A stretch of DNA of 64,000 nt from Verrucomicrobiota bacterium (GCA_016871805.1 VHCG01000005.1:1-64000); one strand, 5' to 3'. Counted from the first letter of the stretch, positions 38,901 to 48,704 are shown. A program made the numbers and translations. The notes: a model not told the origin generated them from the sequence alone.

Positions 38901-39132
38901 AATCACCCCAGAGTTCTCAAGAAATTCCACCAACTCCTCCCGGAACGTTCTGACGCGATGGTGTTCGGCCTGACGACCGAGGTGCTCCTGGACCGAGGCA
39001 CATCCTCAACCGTGGACCAGTCCCCGGATCACCCTCATTTCCCGAACTGGAAGTGCTCAGATAACTCTTTGAAACACCTCGGATCCTAAGGACCCGGATA
39101 GAGGCGGTATATCTGAATATCCTTGGGATCAG

Positions 39133-39489
39133 CTATGGAAGGATAACACGCCTGGAATCGGCTTGCTGACTGACCCGGCAGGATTCCGAAAACATTAAGC
39201 CACATTCATTAAGCCACATTCGACCATCACCCCAATAAGGTATCGACCGACCCTCACCCCCTCCACGGTGTCGAACGACAATGGCTCCCAGCGTTATGTG
39301 ATCCAGTTCCATTGAAGAATCATTTTGGGTTTTGACCTCAAAACGATCACCAACCGCTTGGACTTTGAATTCATACATCCGCAACGCCTCGACAACTTCA
39401 ACTCCGACTCCGTGAATGGCTCCGGACCCCTGATAATCTCGTCGAGACGGCACTTCCCGCGCTTGCTCAATCGATTTTGTATTTTGCAT
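39133..39489 (-). CDS. Hypothetical protein in AT-rich island, possibly decayed
   Basis: A 118-codon frame I do not recognise. The central part (MYEFKVQAVGDRFEVKTQND...) looks like a small beta-rich protein, but the ends do not. It overlaps the upstream 79-codon frame by 23 bases and contains a 14-bp tandem duplication (39193-39220) that would shift the frame near its C-terminus. It may be a remnant rather than a working gene. Confidence 0.3.
   Translation of the reverse strand: MQNTKSIEQAREVPSRRDYQGSGAIHGVGVEVVEALRMYEFKVQAVGDRFEVKTQNDSSMELDHITLGAIVVRHRGGGEGRSIPYWGDGRMWLNECGLMFSESCRVSQQADSRRVILP
39193..39220 (+). repeat. Perfect 14-bp tandem duplication
   Basis: CATTAAGCCACATT twice in a row (39193-39206, 39207-39220). 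Because 14 is not a multiple of three, it shifts any frame across it. Confidence 0.9.
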
Positions 39490-39706
39490 TTGAACACCTC
39501 ACCGATCGGAAGGTGCCAGCTATCTCTTTTGCCCAATTAAACTCGGTAACCTTGTTGGATTCCTTGAGGCGAAACTCCAACAATGTACCACCCTCTGACT
39601 CCGCCACAATTAAAATTTCCAAAGGATCAAACGAAACGATTCGAAAATTCGAAAAGATCCGAAATTGATAGAGATCTCGGGACCATTGCCTAACAAATTT
39701 ACCCAC
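39467..39706 (-). CDS. Hypothetical protein in AT-rich island
   Basis: A 79-codon frame from GTG 39706, not recognised. The same frame stays open upstream to about 39790 (reading ENNFEALPCEYEQFLAECGV), but without a start codon. The text LPCEYEQFLAE and ILIVAESEGGTLLEFRLKE faintly recalls SMI1/KNR4-type immunity proteins; this is too weak for a call. The remaining 39707-39939 shows no better candidate. Confidence 0.3.
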   Translation of the reverse strand: MGKFVRQWSRDLYQFRIFSNFRIVSFDPLEILIVAESEGGTLLEFRLKESNKVTEFNWAKEIAGTFRSVRCSNAKYKID

Positions 39707-39939
39707 ACCGCATTCCGCTAAAAACTGTTCATACTCACAAGGAAGCGCCTCGAAATTATTTTCCAGAACCGCGATTTCACTTAATCCGTCGACTCATAGA
39801 TTAAGAAAATTTCCGGCGTTTTAACCGATTCCAGCAGCTCTTTGTGCCAATTGGAACTCCTTATTTTATAAATTTCAGTTTTGCAGCGGGAAAAACTAGA
39901 AGGATACCGGCGATACGCCACTGAAAAACCATCAGAATT

Positions 39940-41913
39940 TCATTCAAGTCCAACCGTAATCTCCTCAACCAACGCTCTTTTTGCAAGATAATCCGACCCA
40001 ATTGGAGTCAAGTGATTCGTGTCAAAAATTATTAAATTATCCGGAGCATTGGATCCGACAAAAATCACATCCGAAACACCCTTGAAACAATCAACCGCAC
40101 TCACATACCGATAGGTCTTATTGGTTTGAAGCACAGTTTTCAGAAACAAGTCTTCATCCAAAATTTTCTCGTCAATGAATTTTCTTGGATCAAACATATC
40201 ATTATTTAATGTTTTCAAGAAAACTTCAGGAACTGGGATCAAAAACCTCGGGCTTGGACCGACAAAAACCACCCGTCCAACACCAACCTTACGCAATTCT
40301 GCGTAAATAGCATTCATGTTGTCCACACTAAAATTCCTATCCTGACTAACAACCACAACATTGGGTCGACTATTCCTGATACACGTCAACGCAAACCAAT
40401 TGGAATGCTCACAATAATTTTCGATAGACGGTTCCGATACGATACGAGGATGACAGTCCTGACTGGCGACCTGCAAAATCTCCCAGTCGGCCGGCATATT
40501 CTTTTTTAGCCCTGAATGCAAATGCTGAGCGTGGCTATCGCCCCACACGAAAACAACTTTTGAGTTTAAGCTCTTCCTTGAAAAGCAGTCGACTGAGAGA
40601 TTTGTCGAAAGAGGCATCAACGTAGCGCCACCGTTTCTGTGTGCCAAATTATTATAAAAGCTGCAATCGTCCCGGAAGGCTATGTCAATTTTGTTTGAAT
40701 AGTAGTATTTCATCTCCGGTAGGGAATTATCAAAATGACTAAGGATTTCCCGCTCCTTGCTTGATAATCTACCGGGATACCCTTTGGTGACATGCCCTCC
40801 AACTCCGAAAACAAATAGAACACTGGCCAAACCAATTAGATACACCGCCCCTTTCCGACGTCCTATTACGGCTTGATTTCGCCAAGGCTTCTCTATGTAC
40901 CGATAGCTCAAATACGCGACAACAAAGACAAGAATAATTAATAAGCAAAACACGCCCGCGTTCAGGTAGGATCCCAACGTATATCGAGCGAAAGCAAAAA
41001 TCGGCTGGTGCCATAGATACGCGCTATAACTCAGCAAGCCTATCCATCTCAGCGGTGAAACACTGAGCATTGTTCCAACAAAATTATCGCCACTCGCGTA
41101 ATTTAAAACAAGAGCCGCGCCAATCGTAGGAATCAAGACGCTCTTTCCTGGGGTGGAGGTGCGGTTGTCGTACAAAAAGTACGGTAGTATAATTAACGCA
41201 ATCCCAATCAAACCAAGGATTCCGGCCCTGATTTTGCGCCAGTCTTTCTTAGAACTTTCATCGCAGAAATTCTCGGCTTGACTGCGAGGCAATACAGCAA
41301 CAAAAGCTCCAATCAACAGCTCCCATGCCCGTGTCATAAGATTGTAAAAGGCGAAGGCAGGATCCGTCTTGACAAGAATGTCAGCCGTTACAAAGCTGCA
41401 TAGAATTACCACTAATATTATTATCGGGAGCTTCCTGGACCGATCCCGCCATCGAAATAAAAACGCTAACGGAAAAAATAAATAAAACTGTTCCTCAACA
41501 CCGAGACTCCATGTATGCAAAAGCGGTTTCAAATCTGAAGAAGATTCAAAATATCCATGGGTTTTCCAGAACAGCATGTTTGAAGATGAAAAGATCACCG
41601 CCACAAGGCTTTGACTAAATCTCTTCATTTCGGTTGGCGTCAGTATAAAAAACGCAGCCAATGCTGACGCAACGAGCATTGTGAATAACGGAGGAATTAT
41701 CCTTCGGATCCGTCGCTCATAAAATGAAAACAAGCTGAACGACCCATCCCTTTTCTCTTTTAATATAATTGATGTTATTAGATATCCGCTAATAACAAAA
41801 AATACATCCACCCCAATGAAGCCACCACTAAATGCTGAAACTCCGGCATGCGAGAAAATGACTGGAATAATTGCAAGGGCTCTTAATCCATCAATTTCGG
41901 GTCGATACTTCAT
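39940..41913 (-). CDS. OafA/YrhL-type O-acyltransferase with SGNH domain
   Basis: A 657-residue membrane acyltransferase that O-acetylates surface polysaccharides or peptidoglycan. Seen: acyltransferase-3 domain starting MKYRPEIDGLRALAIIPVIFSHAG (with the conserved His) and GGFIGVDVFFVISGYLIT, YERRIRRIIPPLF, THTWSLGVEEQFYLFFP-like text and about 10-11 membrane helices to about residue 365; then a periplasmic SGNH hydrolase-like domain with GDSHAQH (block I Ser) and a terminal DTNHLTPIGSDYL (Asp/His pair). This domain order is that of OafA, OatA and PatB-like modifiers. AT-rich codons mark it as foreign. It is intact and 1,974 bases long. Confidence 0.93.
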   Translation of the reverse strand: MKYRPEIDGLRALAIIPVIFSHAGVSAFSGGFIGVDVFFVISGYLITSIILKEKRDGSFSLFSFYERRIRRIIPPLFTMLVASALAAFFILTPTEMKRFSQSLVAVIFSSSNMLFWKTHGYFESSSDLKPLLHTWSLGVEEQFYLFFPLAFLFRWRDRSRKLPIIILVVILCSFVTADILVKTDPAFAFYNLMTRAWELLIGAFVAVLPRSQAENFCDESSKKDWRKIRAGILGLIGIALIILPYFLYDNRTSTPGKSVLIPTIGAALVLNYASGDNFVGTMLSVSPLRWIGLLSYSAYLWHQPIFAFARYTLGSYLNAGVFCLLIILVFVVAYLSYRYIEKPWRNQAVIGRRKGAVYLIGLASVLFVFGVGGHVTKGYPGRLSSKEREILSHFDNSLPEMKYYYSNKIDIAFRDDCSFYNNLAHRNGGATLMPLSTNLSVDCFSRKSLNSKVVFVWGDSHAQHLHSGLKKNMPADWEILQVASQDCHPRIVSEPSIENYCEHSNWFALTCIRNSRPNVVVVSQDRNFSVDNMNAIYAELRKVGVGRVVFVGPSPRFLIPVPEVFLKTLNNDMFDPRKFIDEKILDEDLFLKTVLQTNKTYRYVSAVDCFKGVSDVIFVGSNAPDNLIIFDTNHLTPIGSDYLAKRALVEEITVGLE

Positions 41914-42427
41914 AGTTCTGGAGCTTTAGTTTAGTGCACGCTAAACCGACGATACATCGAATTCGTTTGAGTCGATATTGGAGTGTAATTGTTGGGCCTG
42001 ATGGAGTCCGTTTTTGGGAACGGAAACTCTTGGTGTATGGGGAGCAGATTCCAGGCCGGCATCGGGATGGATGCGGTTCCAATGGCGGTGGAATCGAGGT
42101 GCAAGGGTAGCGGGAAGGGATGTTTCTTTTTGCGAAGGACGCTCCGGACATTCTGTGCGGATCCGCCTCAGACTTATCGACATAAGGCGGCTATTGGAGT
42201 GGTGATTCGAGACATGGCCTGCGTGAGACTTTCCTTCGTTCTCGCCCATGAACTGGCCACGCTCTGCTGCGATCTCAAGCCCCGGCGAAGAAGGACCGGA
42301 GGCCGCAACCCCAAGTCCCCGACCCACCTGAGAATGCGTCTGGAGAATTTAGGAGGGCCAGACGAGTCTTGTTGAGGGAACTGGAGGTCAGACCCAATCC
42401 CCGATTCCAGCCCGTCCAATACCGCTC
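41914..42427. other. Intergenic region without recognisable gene
   Basis: A transition from the AT-rich island back to GC-rich DNA. It includes a short inverted repeat GTTTAG/CTAAAC (about 41932) just upstream of the acyltransferase start. Frames open here on both strands do not look like proteins. The 3' end runs into the start-less response-regulator remnant. Confidence 0.5.
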
Positions 42428-43059
42428 CACGCCACCCGAATCCTGCTCGCCGACGACCATGCCGTCGTCCGGAACGGCTTCCGGATGATCCTTGCCGCCC
42501 AGAGGGACCTCGAGGTGGTGGGCGAGGCCTCCAATGGCCGTGAGGCCGTCGCCCTTGCGGAACGAACCCGACCTGACCTGGTGGTGGTGGACATCGCGAT
42601 GCCAGAGCTCAACGGGATCGAGGCCACCCGTCCGATCACCCAGAGCCAGCCGAACACGCGTGTGCTGGCCCTCTCGATGCAGAAGGACGCCGTGTACGTC
42701 CGCGAGACACTCCGGGCCGGGGCGAAAGGCTACCTGTTGAAGGACAGCAGTGAGCAGGACCTCATGGCCGCGGTGCGCGCGGTCGCCTCCGGCAAGGGCT
42801 GGCTCAGCCCCGGGGTTAGCGATGCGGTCCTTAAGGACTACCGCCGGCATGTCACCGACCCCGTGGACCTGCTGTCGCCCCGGGAACGCGAGGTCCTCCA
42901 GATGATCGCTGAGAGCCGAACCAACAAGGAGATCGCGACGACGCTAACCTCAGCGTCTACACGGTGGAGGCGCATCGGGGACGGATCATGGAGAAACTGA
43001 ACCTGCATTCGATCGCCGAACTGGTTCGTTTTGCCCTGCGCAAGGGACTGATCGACTGA
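42428..43059 (+). pseudogene. NarL/FixJ-type response regulator, start lost and frameshifted
   Basis: The receiver domain reads TRILLADDHAVVRNGFRMIL... with the Asp in LVVVDIAMPELNG and the Lys in GYLLKDSS, but no ATG, GTG or TTG precedes TRILLADD in frame; the first start codon is at 42485, inside the domain. The LuxR-type helix-turn-helix begins LSPREREVLQMIAESRTNKEIATTL; one base is missing near 42945. The rest (LSVYTVEAHRGRIMEKLNLH...RFALRKGLID) continues in another frame to TGA 43057-43059. Two lesions make it non-functional as read. Confidence 0.88.
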
Positions 43060-43067
43060 ACCGGCCC

Positions 43068-44388
43068 ATGACGTCCACTCCCGGCCTGAAGCGGTTCCCG
43101 GAACGGGCCGTCCGGCTCGCCCTCAGCGCGGGATTCCTGCTCGTTATCCTCCTCCTGGGTGCCACGGCCATCGTCGCGGTCCGCCAAAGCGGCAGGATCC
43201 GGCGCAGTGTCATCGAGATCACCCGCGACCAGCTGGTCATCTCCCGTCTGGTGCACGACATCCAGCAGGGTGAGAACGCGATCGTGTAGCTCCTCATCAA
43301 GGGCACACGGCAGGACCTGACACCCGCCGAGCGCCAGCAGCTGCTGCAGCGTTTCGACGAAAATTCAGCGCCAGGGAACGCTCCTCCAGGCCGAGAGCCA
43401 GGACCTTCCCAACGGCGGTCTCCGGACCCGGTTCAACGACGGGGTCGCCCGGTTCACCGACACCGCCCACCGGATCCACTCCCATCCTCAGCCCCATCCG
43501 CCCGAACTCCTGAACACCCTGTTCGCAGCGCATGAGGAGATCCTGTCCCTCGCCGACTCGATCGTGGACGCCAGCTTCCATCGGCTGACCGAGATCGAGC
43601 AGGACATCGATCTCCAGTCGAAAGAACTCGGGGACAGTTCGATTCTCCTGCTGGGACTCAGCGTCGGTCTCTCAATCCTCTGAGCGGTGGTGACCATGCT
43701 GCTGGTGGGACGGTCGATCCGGGTGATGCGGTGGCAGACGGACGAGCTGAACCGGGTGTCGAGGCACATGCTCCAGACCCAAGAGGAGGAGGCCCGACGG
43801 TTTTCTCACGAGCTGCACGACGAGCTCGGGCAGTCGCTCGCAGCCCTGCGGTCGAACCTCACCCAGGAAGGTCACAAGGATCCCGCGGCCGTTCCGACCG
43901 ACTGTCTATTGTTGGTCGACGAGTCGATCCGGAACGTCCGGGAGCTCTCGCAGCTCCTGAGACCGGTCATCCTCGACGACCTCGGCCTGCAGGCAGGCCT
44001 CCGTTGGCTGGCCCTGAAATCGTCGGAACGTCTCGGGATCCGGGTGGCATTCCAGTCCAATGGCGAAGAGCGTCTGCCGGAGGATGTCGAGACCCATCTC
44101 TTCCGCATCTGCCAGGAGGCGCTCACCAATATCGCCCGGCACTCGGGCGCCTCCGAGGCGTCGATCCGGTTCGAGATGAGCCCGGGGAGTGTTGTCCGGA
44201 CGGTGGAGGACGATGGCCGAGGACTGCCGGATCCGCCCCAGTGGGCCCACCCACAGTCGGGTCTCGGCATGACCAGCATGCGGGCACGGGCTCGGATGCT
44301 CGGGGGCGAACTCGAGGTCCTATCCCGGCAGCCCAAGGGACTTCGACTGAGGGTGGAAGTCCCGCGGAACGGTCCAGGACCAGGCTGA
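43068..44388 (+). pseudogene. Histidine kinase (HisKA_3 type) with two stops and one frameshift
   Basis: Partner of the preceding regulator. The N-terminus has a membrane helix (LSAGFLLVILLLGATAIVAV) and a periplasmic sensor region. It is interrupted by TAG 43287-43289, by one extra base at about 43358-43365 (GACGAAAATTCAG) and by TGA 43681-43683 inside the second membrane helix. The kinase core is still readable: ARRFSHELHDELGQSLAALRSNL (phospho-His), FRICQEALTNIARHSGAS (N box), DDGRGLP and GLGMTSMRARARMLGGELEV. The 3' half from GTG 43687 could only make a soluble fragment. Confidence 0.88.
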
Positions 44389-44403
44389 CAGGCCGGTCCG
44401 AGG

Positions 44404-45168
44404 TCAGAACGGGGTAGTCGAGAACAGCGACACCATGACGGTGTTGTTCTGCTCCCAGATGCGCCCCCCACGGCGCTGGATTGTCTGGAGCATGTAGCCG
44501 ACCTCGAGGTTCACGGTCTTCGACAGCTTCCGTCCGAGGGCCACCGCAGCGCGGTTCTGGTCGAACTGGTTCAGGACGACGTTCTCGCCAAAGTTGATGA
44601 AGACCTCATCCCACACCGCCATATACCACAGGCTCTGCTTCTTGAACGGGATGGTGGTCCGCAGCATGTAGCGGAACCGGTTTTCATAGCGCCAGTCGGC
44701 GACCGCCCACCCCCCGTCGGCCTGGAGTGCCACAACGCCGATCCAGCGCTGTTCGAGACGAAATCGCTGGACCCAGCGCAGGCCGAGGAAGTCTGCCCGC
44801 CACAGCACCTGTTCCCAGGCGGCATGGATGGGAAACTGGTGTGAAACCGGTAATCCGCCGTAGGGATAGGCCTCGATGAAGCAGTATCCGGCCGAAAGCA
44901 TCACGGACGGGTTGATCTCGTAGTTCACCCCAGGCCGGGCGAGGAGCTGCTGCCAACGGTTCCCCAGGTCCGCCAGCCGGACCTGTCCCTCCAGATGGAC
45001 CCCCCAGCCGTTGGTCCCAATCGGATGGTCCCCGAAGTACTGGAACCACAGGTTGTTGTTCCAGTCGGTCTCCTGGGCCCGGCAGAACGTCGTGGCCAGG
45101 ACCAGCGTCAGGAGTCCGGACCGCAGCCACTGGAAAAGAGGGGGCATAGGCACACAGTGTGAATCCAA
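44404..45168 (-). CDS. DUF2490 domain outer-membrane protein
   Basis: A 254-residue exported protein. Seen: signal peptide (LRSGLLTLVLATTFCRAQ), then alternating aromatic/charged beta strands: WNNNLWFQYFGDHPIGTNGWGVHLEGQVRLADL, NYEINPSVMLSAGYCFIE, FRLEQRWIGV, ENRFRYMLRTTIPF, VFINFGENVVLNQFDQNRAAVALGRKLSKTVNLEVGYM, ending in F as outer-membrane barrels do. DUF2490 proteins have no settled function; they often lie next to inorganic-anion or carbon-uptake genes in Bacteroidetes and Verrucomicrobia (recalled, not searched). It is the only apparently intact gene between 42.4 and 48.7 kb. Confidence 0.85.
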   Translation of the reverse strand: MDSHCVPMPPLFQWLRSGLLTLVLATTFCRAQETDWNNNLWFQYFGDHPIGTNGWGVHLEGQVRLADLGNRWQQLLARPGVNYEINPSVMLSAGYCFIEAYPYGGLPVSHQFPIHAAWEQVLWRADFLGLRWVQRFRLEQRWIGVVALQADGGWAVADWRYENRFRYMLRTTIPFKKQSLWYMAVWDEVFINFGENVVLNQFDQNRAAVALGRKLSKTVNLEVGYMLQTIQRRGGRIWEQNNTVMVSLFSTTPF

Positions 45169-45180
45169 GTCTCGCCAACC

Positions 45181-45735
45181 TCAACGCTGCCTTCGCGCCG
45201 CCTGGGGGTATCTGGACACCGGCTCATGGGTATCCAAACCTTCGATCAGCAGTTCCCGGTTTTCGAGCAACCATTCGTGGGCCATTTCCTCGAGTTTCCT
45301 GATCACCGTGTGATCCACGAACCGGGTTCCAGAAAGATCCACCCTCACCTTCGGGTGCTTCATGTCGATCAGCCGACGACGGATCACAAGCCAGTTGCTG
45401 AAGACGGCCGAATCGCGAAGGCGGACGATCTCGATCCCTGTGGTCTCGCACTGCTTCACCGAATGGCGAGGCGAGAAGAGGTTGTTCAGCGACACACCCG
45501 ACTGGGCATGGAGGAAAATGTTCAGGGCGTTTCCGGCTCCGACACCAGTCAAAGGATCGGTGGCCAACGTGGTGATCATCGTCACGACGAACACGAGCAG
45601 CTGACCTCGTCCGATCTCCCATCTGTGGAGGAACTCCCTGGGCGCGGGGAGGTTGAACCCGGTGAAACCCAGCATGGCCGCCAGCGCCGCGAGTAGGATG
45701 TAGTTCAGGCGCCACGGCACGCTGGCAACCTTCAA
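45181..45735 (-). pseudogene. SulP family anion transporter, C-terminal remnant with STAS domain
   Basis: Only about the last 185 codons of a SulP (sulfate/bicarbonate-type) permease remain: ALAAMLGFTGFNLPAPREFLHRWEIGRGQLLVFVVTMITTLATD (the last membrane segments) and a STAS domain (VRVDLSGTRFVDHTVIRKLEEMAHEWL). The frame stays open to 45927, but its first 60 or so residues are not SulP-like and lie over the DabA remnant on the other strand. At least ten membrane helices are gone, so it cannot transport. Confidence 0.85.
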
Positions 45736-45754
45736 GGCGAATCCCCTCCTGTAG

Positions 45755-45964
45755 GAGTTCCTCGAGAACCGCTGGATCCGACTGGCCACCGTCGACTCCG
45801 CCTCCGCGGAGATCCGGATGTACCGAGGAGGGGGCCACTTCGAGGCCATCGACGGCTCGGAGGTCGACCTGCCGACCGTTCGCAGCTCCAGCGAACACCA
45901 TCTGAACCGCATGGAGCACCTACCCATCGTCCGGGTCCAACCCCAGGAATCCCGACGTTCCTGA
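45755..45964 (+). pseudogene. Probable DabA (DUF2309) C-terminal remnant
   Basis: A 69-codon frame without start, preceded by TAG 45752-45754. It reads EFLENRWIRLATVDSASAEI, RMYRGGGHFEAIDG, then about 35 more residues to TGA 45962-45964. This resembles the very end of DUF2309/DabA proteins (NxWxxLxxxDPxTG...Y...GxFE). It sits 39 bases before a DabB-like gene on the same strand, as expected for a dab operon. The other ~900 residues are missing. The match is short, so the call rests on both text and position. Confidence 0.6.
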
Positions 45965-46003
45965 AGGGAGCGTGTCCGTCTCTTCCGCAGCCCCTTTCAA
46001 TCC

Positions 46004-47341
46004 GTGAGTCTTCCCATCCTCATCGCCATCCTTCTCCCGGGCCTTCTGTTCCTGGGTCTGAGCCTGTTGTGGCTGCTGGGTCTCGTCCCCGGGGAACGCG
46101 GCATCGCCCGATCCTCCCAGGGGGTGGCCCTGCTCTCCTGGATCCTGTTCAGCATCGAAACCATCCCCATCCTCCGTCCCCTCGCGATGCCGCTGCGGCT
46201 CGACTACGGGGACTGGTTCGCCAGCGGACACGCCCACTTCGGCCTCTCCCTGTCGGTCGACCCGGAGTCGCTGCCGATGCTCTGGCTCACCGCGCTCCTG
46301 ACCGGCCTGGTGGCCTCGTTCTCCGTCCGGTATCTGCACCAGGACCGGGGATTCCTCAGATTCTTTAGCCTCCTGAACCTGTTCACCTTCGGCGCCTACC
46401 TGGTCGCCGCGGCGGGTTCGCTCGATGTGCTGACCGTCGGCTGGGAGCTGGTTGGAATCACCTCGGTCCTGCTCATCGGATTCTTCCAGCTTCGGCCGGA
46501 ACTCGTCCACAACGCCGCCCGCGTCTTCGCCTACTACCGGATCGCCGACGTCTTTCTGATCGCCTCCGTCCTGGTGTCGCACCTCTGGTTCGGGACGGCA
46601 CACCTCGATACCCTGTCGCCCGTAGAAGTGTTGTCGAAGGGTGTCGATAGGGCGGGCCGGCTCCACTGGATCGTGCTGTTCCTGATCCTCGCCGCCTGTG
46701 GCAAATCGTCGATCGGCCCGTTCTTCGGATGGCTCCCCCGAGCGATGGAGGGCCCAACCCCCTCCAGCGCCATCCTCTACGGGGCGATCTCCGTCCACCT
46801 GGGAGCCTTCCTGCTGCTGCGGGTGCAGCCGCTGCTGCTGGCATCCGATCCGGCGACCGTGCTTCTGATCGTGCTCGGTGCCGCATCCGCACTTCTCGGA
46901 ACCCTGCTCCATCGGAGCAGCTGCGATGCGAAGACATCCTTGTCGTACGCGACCCAGTCCCAGCTGGGCCTGATCTTCGTCGAGATCGGACTCGGATGGG
47001 TCTGGATTCCGATGCTCCACATCCTCGGACACTCCATCGTCCGCACGGCCTAGTTTCTCCGGGCCCCGTCGATGCTTCATGATCACCATCACGTCGGCGC
47101 CGCGGCGGGTGGTCGGCTGACCCCGACCGGGAGTCATCTCGAGGCGCTGTTCCCGCGAGGGCTCCAGGTTTGGTTGTATCGGATTGCCATCGACGGCGGG
47201 GGCTATGAGACACTCCTGGATCGGTTCCTCCTCAGACCCGACCTTGCGGTCGCCCGCTTCCTCGCCGTGCTGGAACCCTCGGCACCCTCGGTTTCCGGCA
47301 CACCGTCCGGAAACACCTCAAAACAGGGGCATCAGCCATGA
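46004..47341 (+). pseudogene. DabB/NuoL-like proton-conducting membrane subunit with in-frame amber
   Basis: The frame from GTG 46004 reads an NDH-1 antiporter-type protein: VDPESLPMLWLTALLTGLVASFSVRYLHQDRGFLRFF, VGWELVGITSVLLIGFF, CGKSSIGPFFGWLPRAMEGPTPSSAILYGAISVHLGAFLLLR, LSYATQSQLGLIF. After HSIVRTA comes TAG (47051-47053), where a Gln would fit, and the same frame then continues FLRAPSMLHDHHH... to TGA 47339-47341, which overlaps the next ATG. The protein is thus cut at 349 of 445 codons. Homologues energise DIC uptake with DabA. It might retain partial function, but with DabA gone this is unlikely. Confidence 0.82.
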
Positions 47342-48704
47342 GCGCCTCGACCTTCCCCTACCTCTCCCTGGGCATCCTCGCGATGCTGGTCGGGGGCATC
47401 GCCTTCTCTGTCACACGGATCCGTCGCACCCAGGCAATGGGCATCGTGCTGACCACGACCCTGTTGGTGGGATTGGGCATCTGGAGCGCGATCGATGCCG
47501 GCGCCGCGTGGCAGCGGGATGGGTTGTGCTCCAGGCTCGGGATCGATTCCGGGACCGGCTGGACGATGTGGGTCCTTTGTCTGATGGATCTCCTGATCGT
47601 CCTCGTGGCTCCGGAGCAGGACCTACGACGTGGGATCGTAGGCGGCGCACTCATCCTCAGCGCCGGCAACCTCATCGCGTACGGGGCACACGATTTGATG
47701 TCGATGTGGGCCGGCTGGATCGTTGGTTCGATCCCTTTCGTCGTCGGGGACCTCCGCAGAGACGTGGCGGCCCGATCCGTTCTCATGCCGGCCGTTGGCA
47801 GTGTGATCGTCTTCGGGCTCGCCCTCATGGCACAGGCCATGGTCGCCCGTCCCCTCACGGTCTCCACCCTCATCCTCGTCGCCGTGGCCTTGCGCAAGGG
47901 GATCCTCCCGTTCCACGGCTGGGTCGTCCGTGCCTTTGCCGAGAGCCCGCTCGTCTGGATCATGCTGCTGTTCAACGGCCACCTGGGCGGCCTCCTACTG
48001 CTGCGCCATGCGATCGCCCGCCACGGTCTGGAGAGCGGGCTGGTCGAGATCGCCACGGGAATCGTCATCCTGTCGTCGATCGTCTGCAGTCTGCGCGGGC
48101 TCGTGGAACCCAACCCCGTCGGCTGCTGGGCTACCTGTTCACTGGACAGTCCGGACTCGTGGTGGGCGGCGGGCTCCTCGCGAACACCCAGGGGATCACC
48201 GGAGCGCTTGTCCACTGGCTGGTCGTGGTCATCGCCTCGTCAGGCCTCTTCATGCTCCTTCGGATCCTCGAGAGCCGGATCTCCGGTCCTGACTGGTGGC
48301 GTCAACCTCAGGGTCTCGGCGTCTCGGCACCTCGGCTGGCCGCTTTCTTTCTGCTCTTTGCCCTGACGCTGGCCGGACTGCCTGGAACGCTGGGCTACTG
48401 TTCCCAGGAGCTCCTCTTCACCGGAGCGGCGGAACATTCGATCCCTCTGGGATGGACCCTGGCGCTGACCTCGGCGCTCAATGCCATCAGCGTCTTTCGG
48501 CTCTTCACCCAGCTCTTCCTCGGTGTCCCGGCAACCCGTGCCCTGCCCGTTCCGGATCTGCTGTCCCAGGAGCGCTGGCCGCTCGCAATCGGTCTGGTTC
48601 TTCTCATCGTCACCGGCCTCTTTCCCTCACGCATGATGCGGCTTCCAGAGAGCCCGGCCCACGAGATCGGCACACCGGCTCAGGCACACGGCAGGGAGCA
48701 CTGA
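47338..48704 (+). pseudogene. Second NuoM/NuoN-like membrane subunit, frameshifted
   Basis: Starts with ATG 47338 inside the stop of the previous gene (ATGA coupling). The first part reads a proton-translocating NDH-type protein (LMSMWAGWIVGSIPFVVGD, VAVALRKGILPFHGWVVRAFAESPLVWIMLLFNGHLGG). At about 48116 one base is missing (VEPNP|RRLLGYLFTGQSG). The remainder, LVVGGGLLANTQGITGALVHW...TLAGLPGTLGYCSQELLF...FPSRMMRLPESPA, follows in another frame to 48704. Without the deletion it would be about 455 residues. It belongs to the same decayed cluster. Confidence 0.82.

Larger units (their letters stand above)
39080..41940. other. AT-rich island
   Basis: The composition falls from about 65% GC to well under 50% from about 39080 to 41940, with AAT, TTT and ATT-rich codons unlike both flanks. 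It holds the acyltransferase gene and small orphan ORFs, and follows the worn repeat array. This looks like a horizontally acquired surface-polysaccharide-type segment. No integrase, transposase or attachment site was seen. Confidence 0.7.

Noticed and set aside
39467-39790. SMI1/KNR4-type immunity protein
   Set aside because: Only a short LPxEYxxFL-like stretch and a loose acidic strand match, and there is no start codon for the longer frame.
43687-44388. Intact soluble histidine kinase
   Set aside because: The upstream frame encodes its missing sensor and membrane parts and is broken by stops and a frameshift. It is better read as the 3' part of a pseudogene.
45736-45927. N-terminal extension of the SulP remnant frame
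   Set aside because: The residues are not SulP-like and the opposite strand carries the DabA-like text, so the extension is a shadow.
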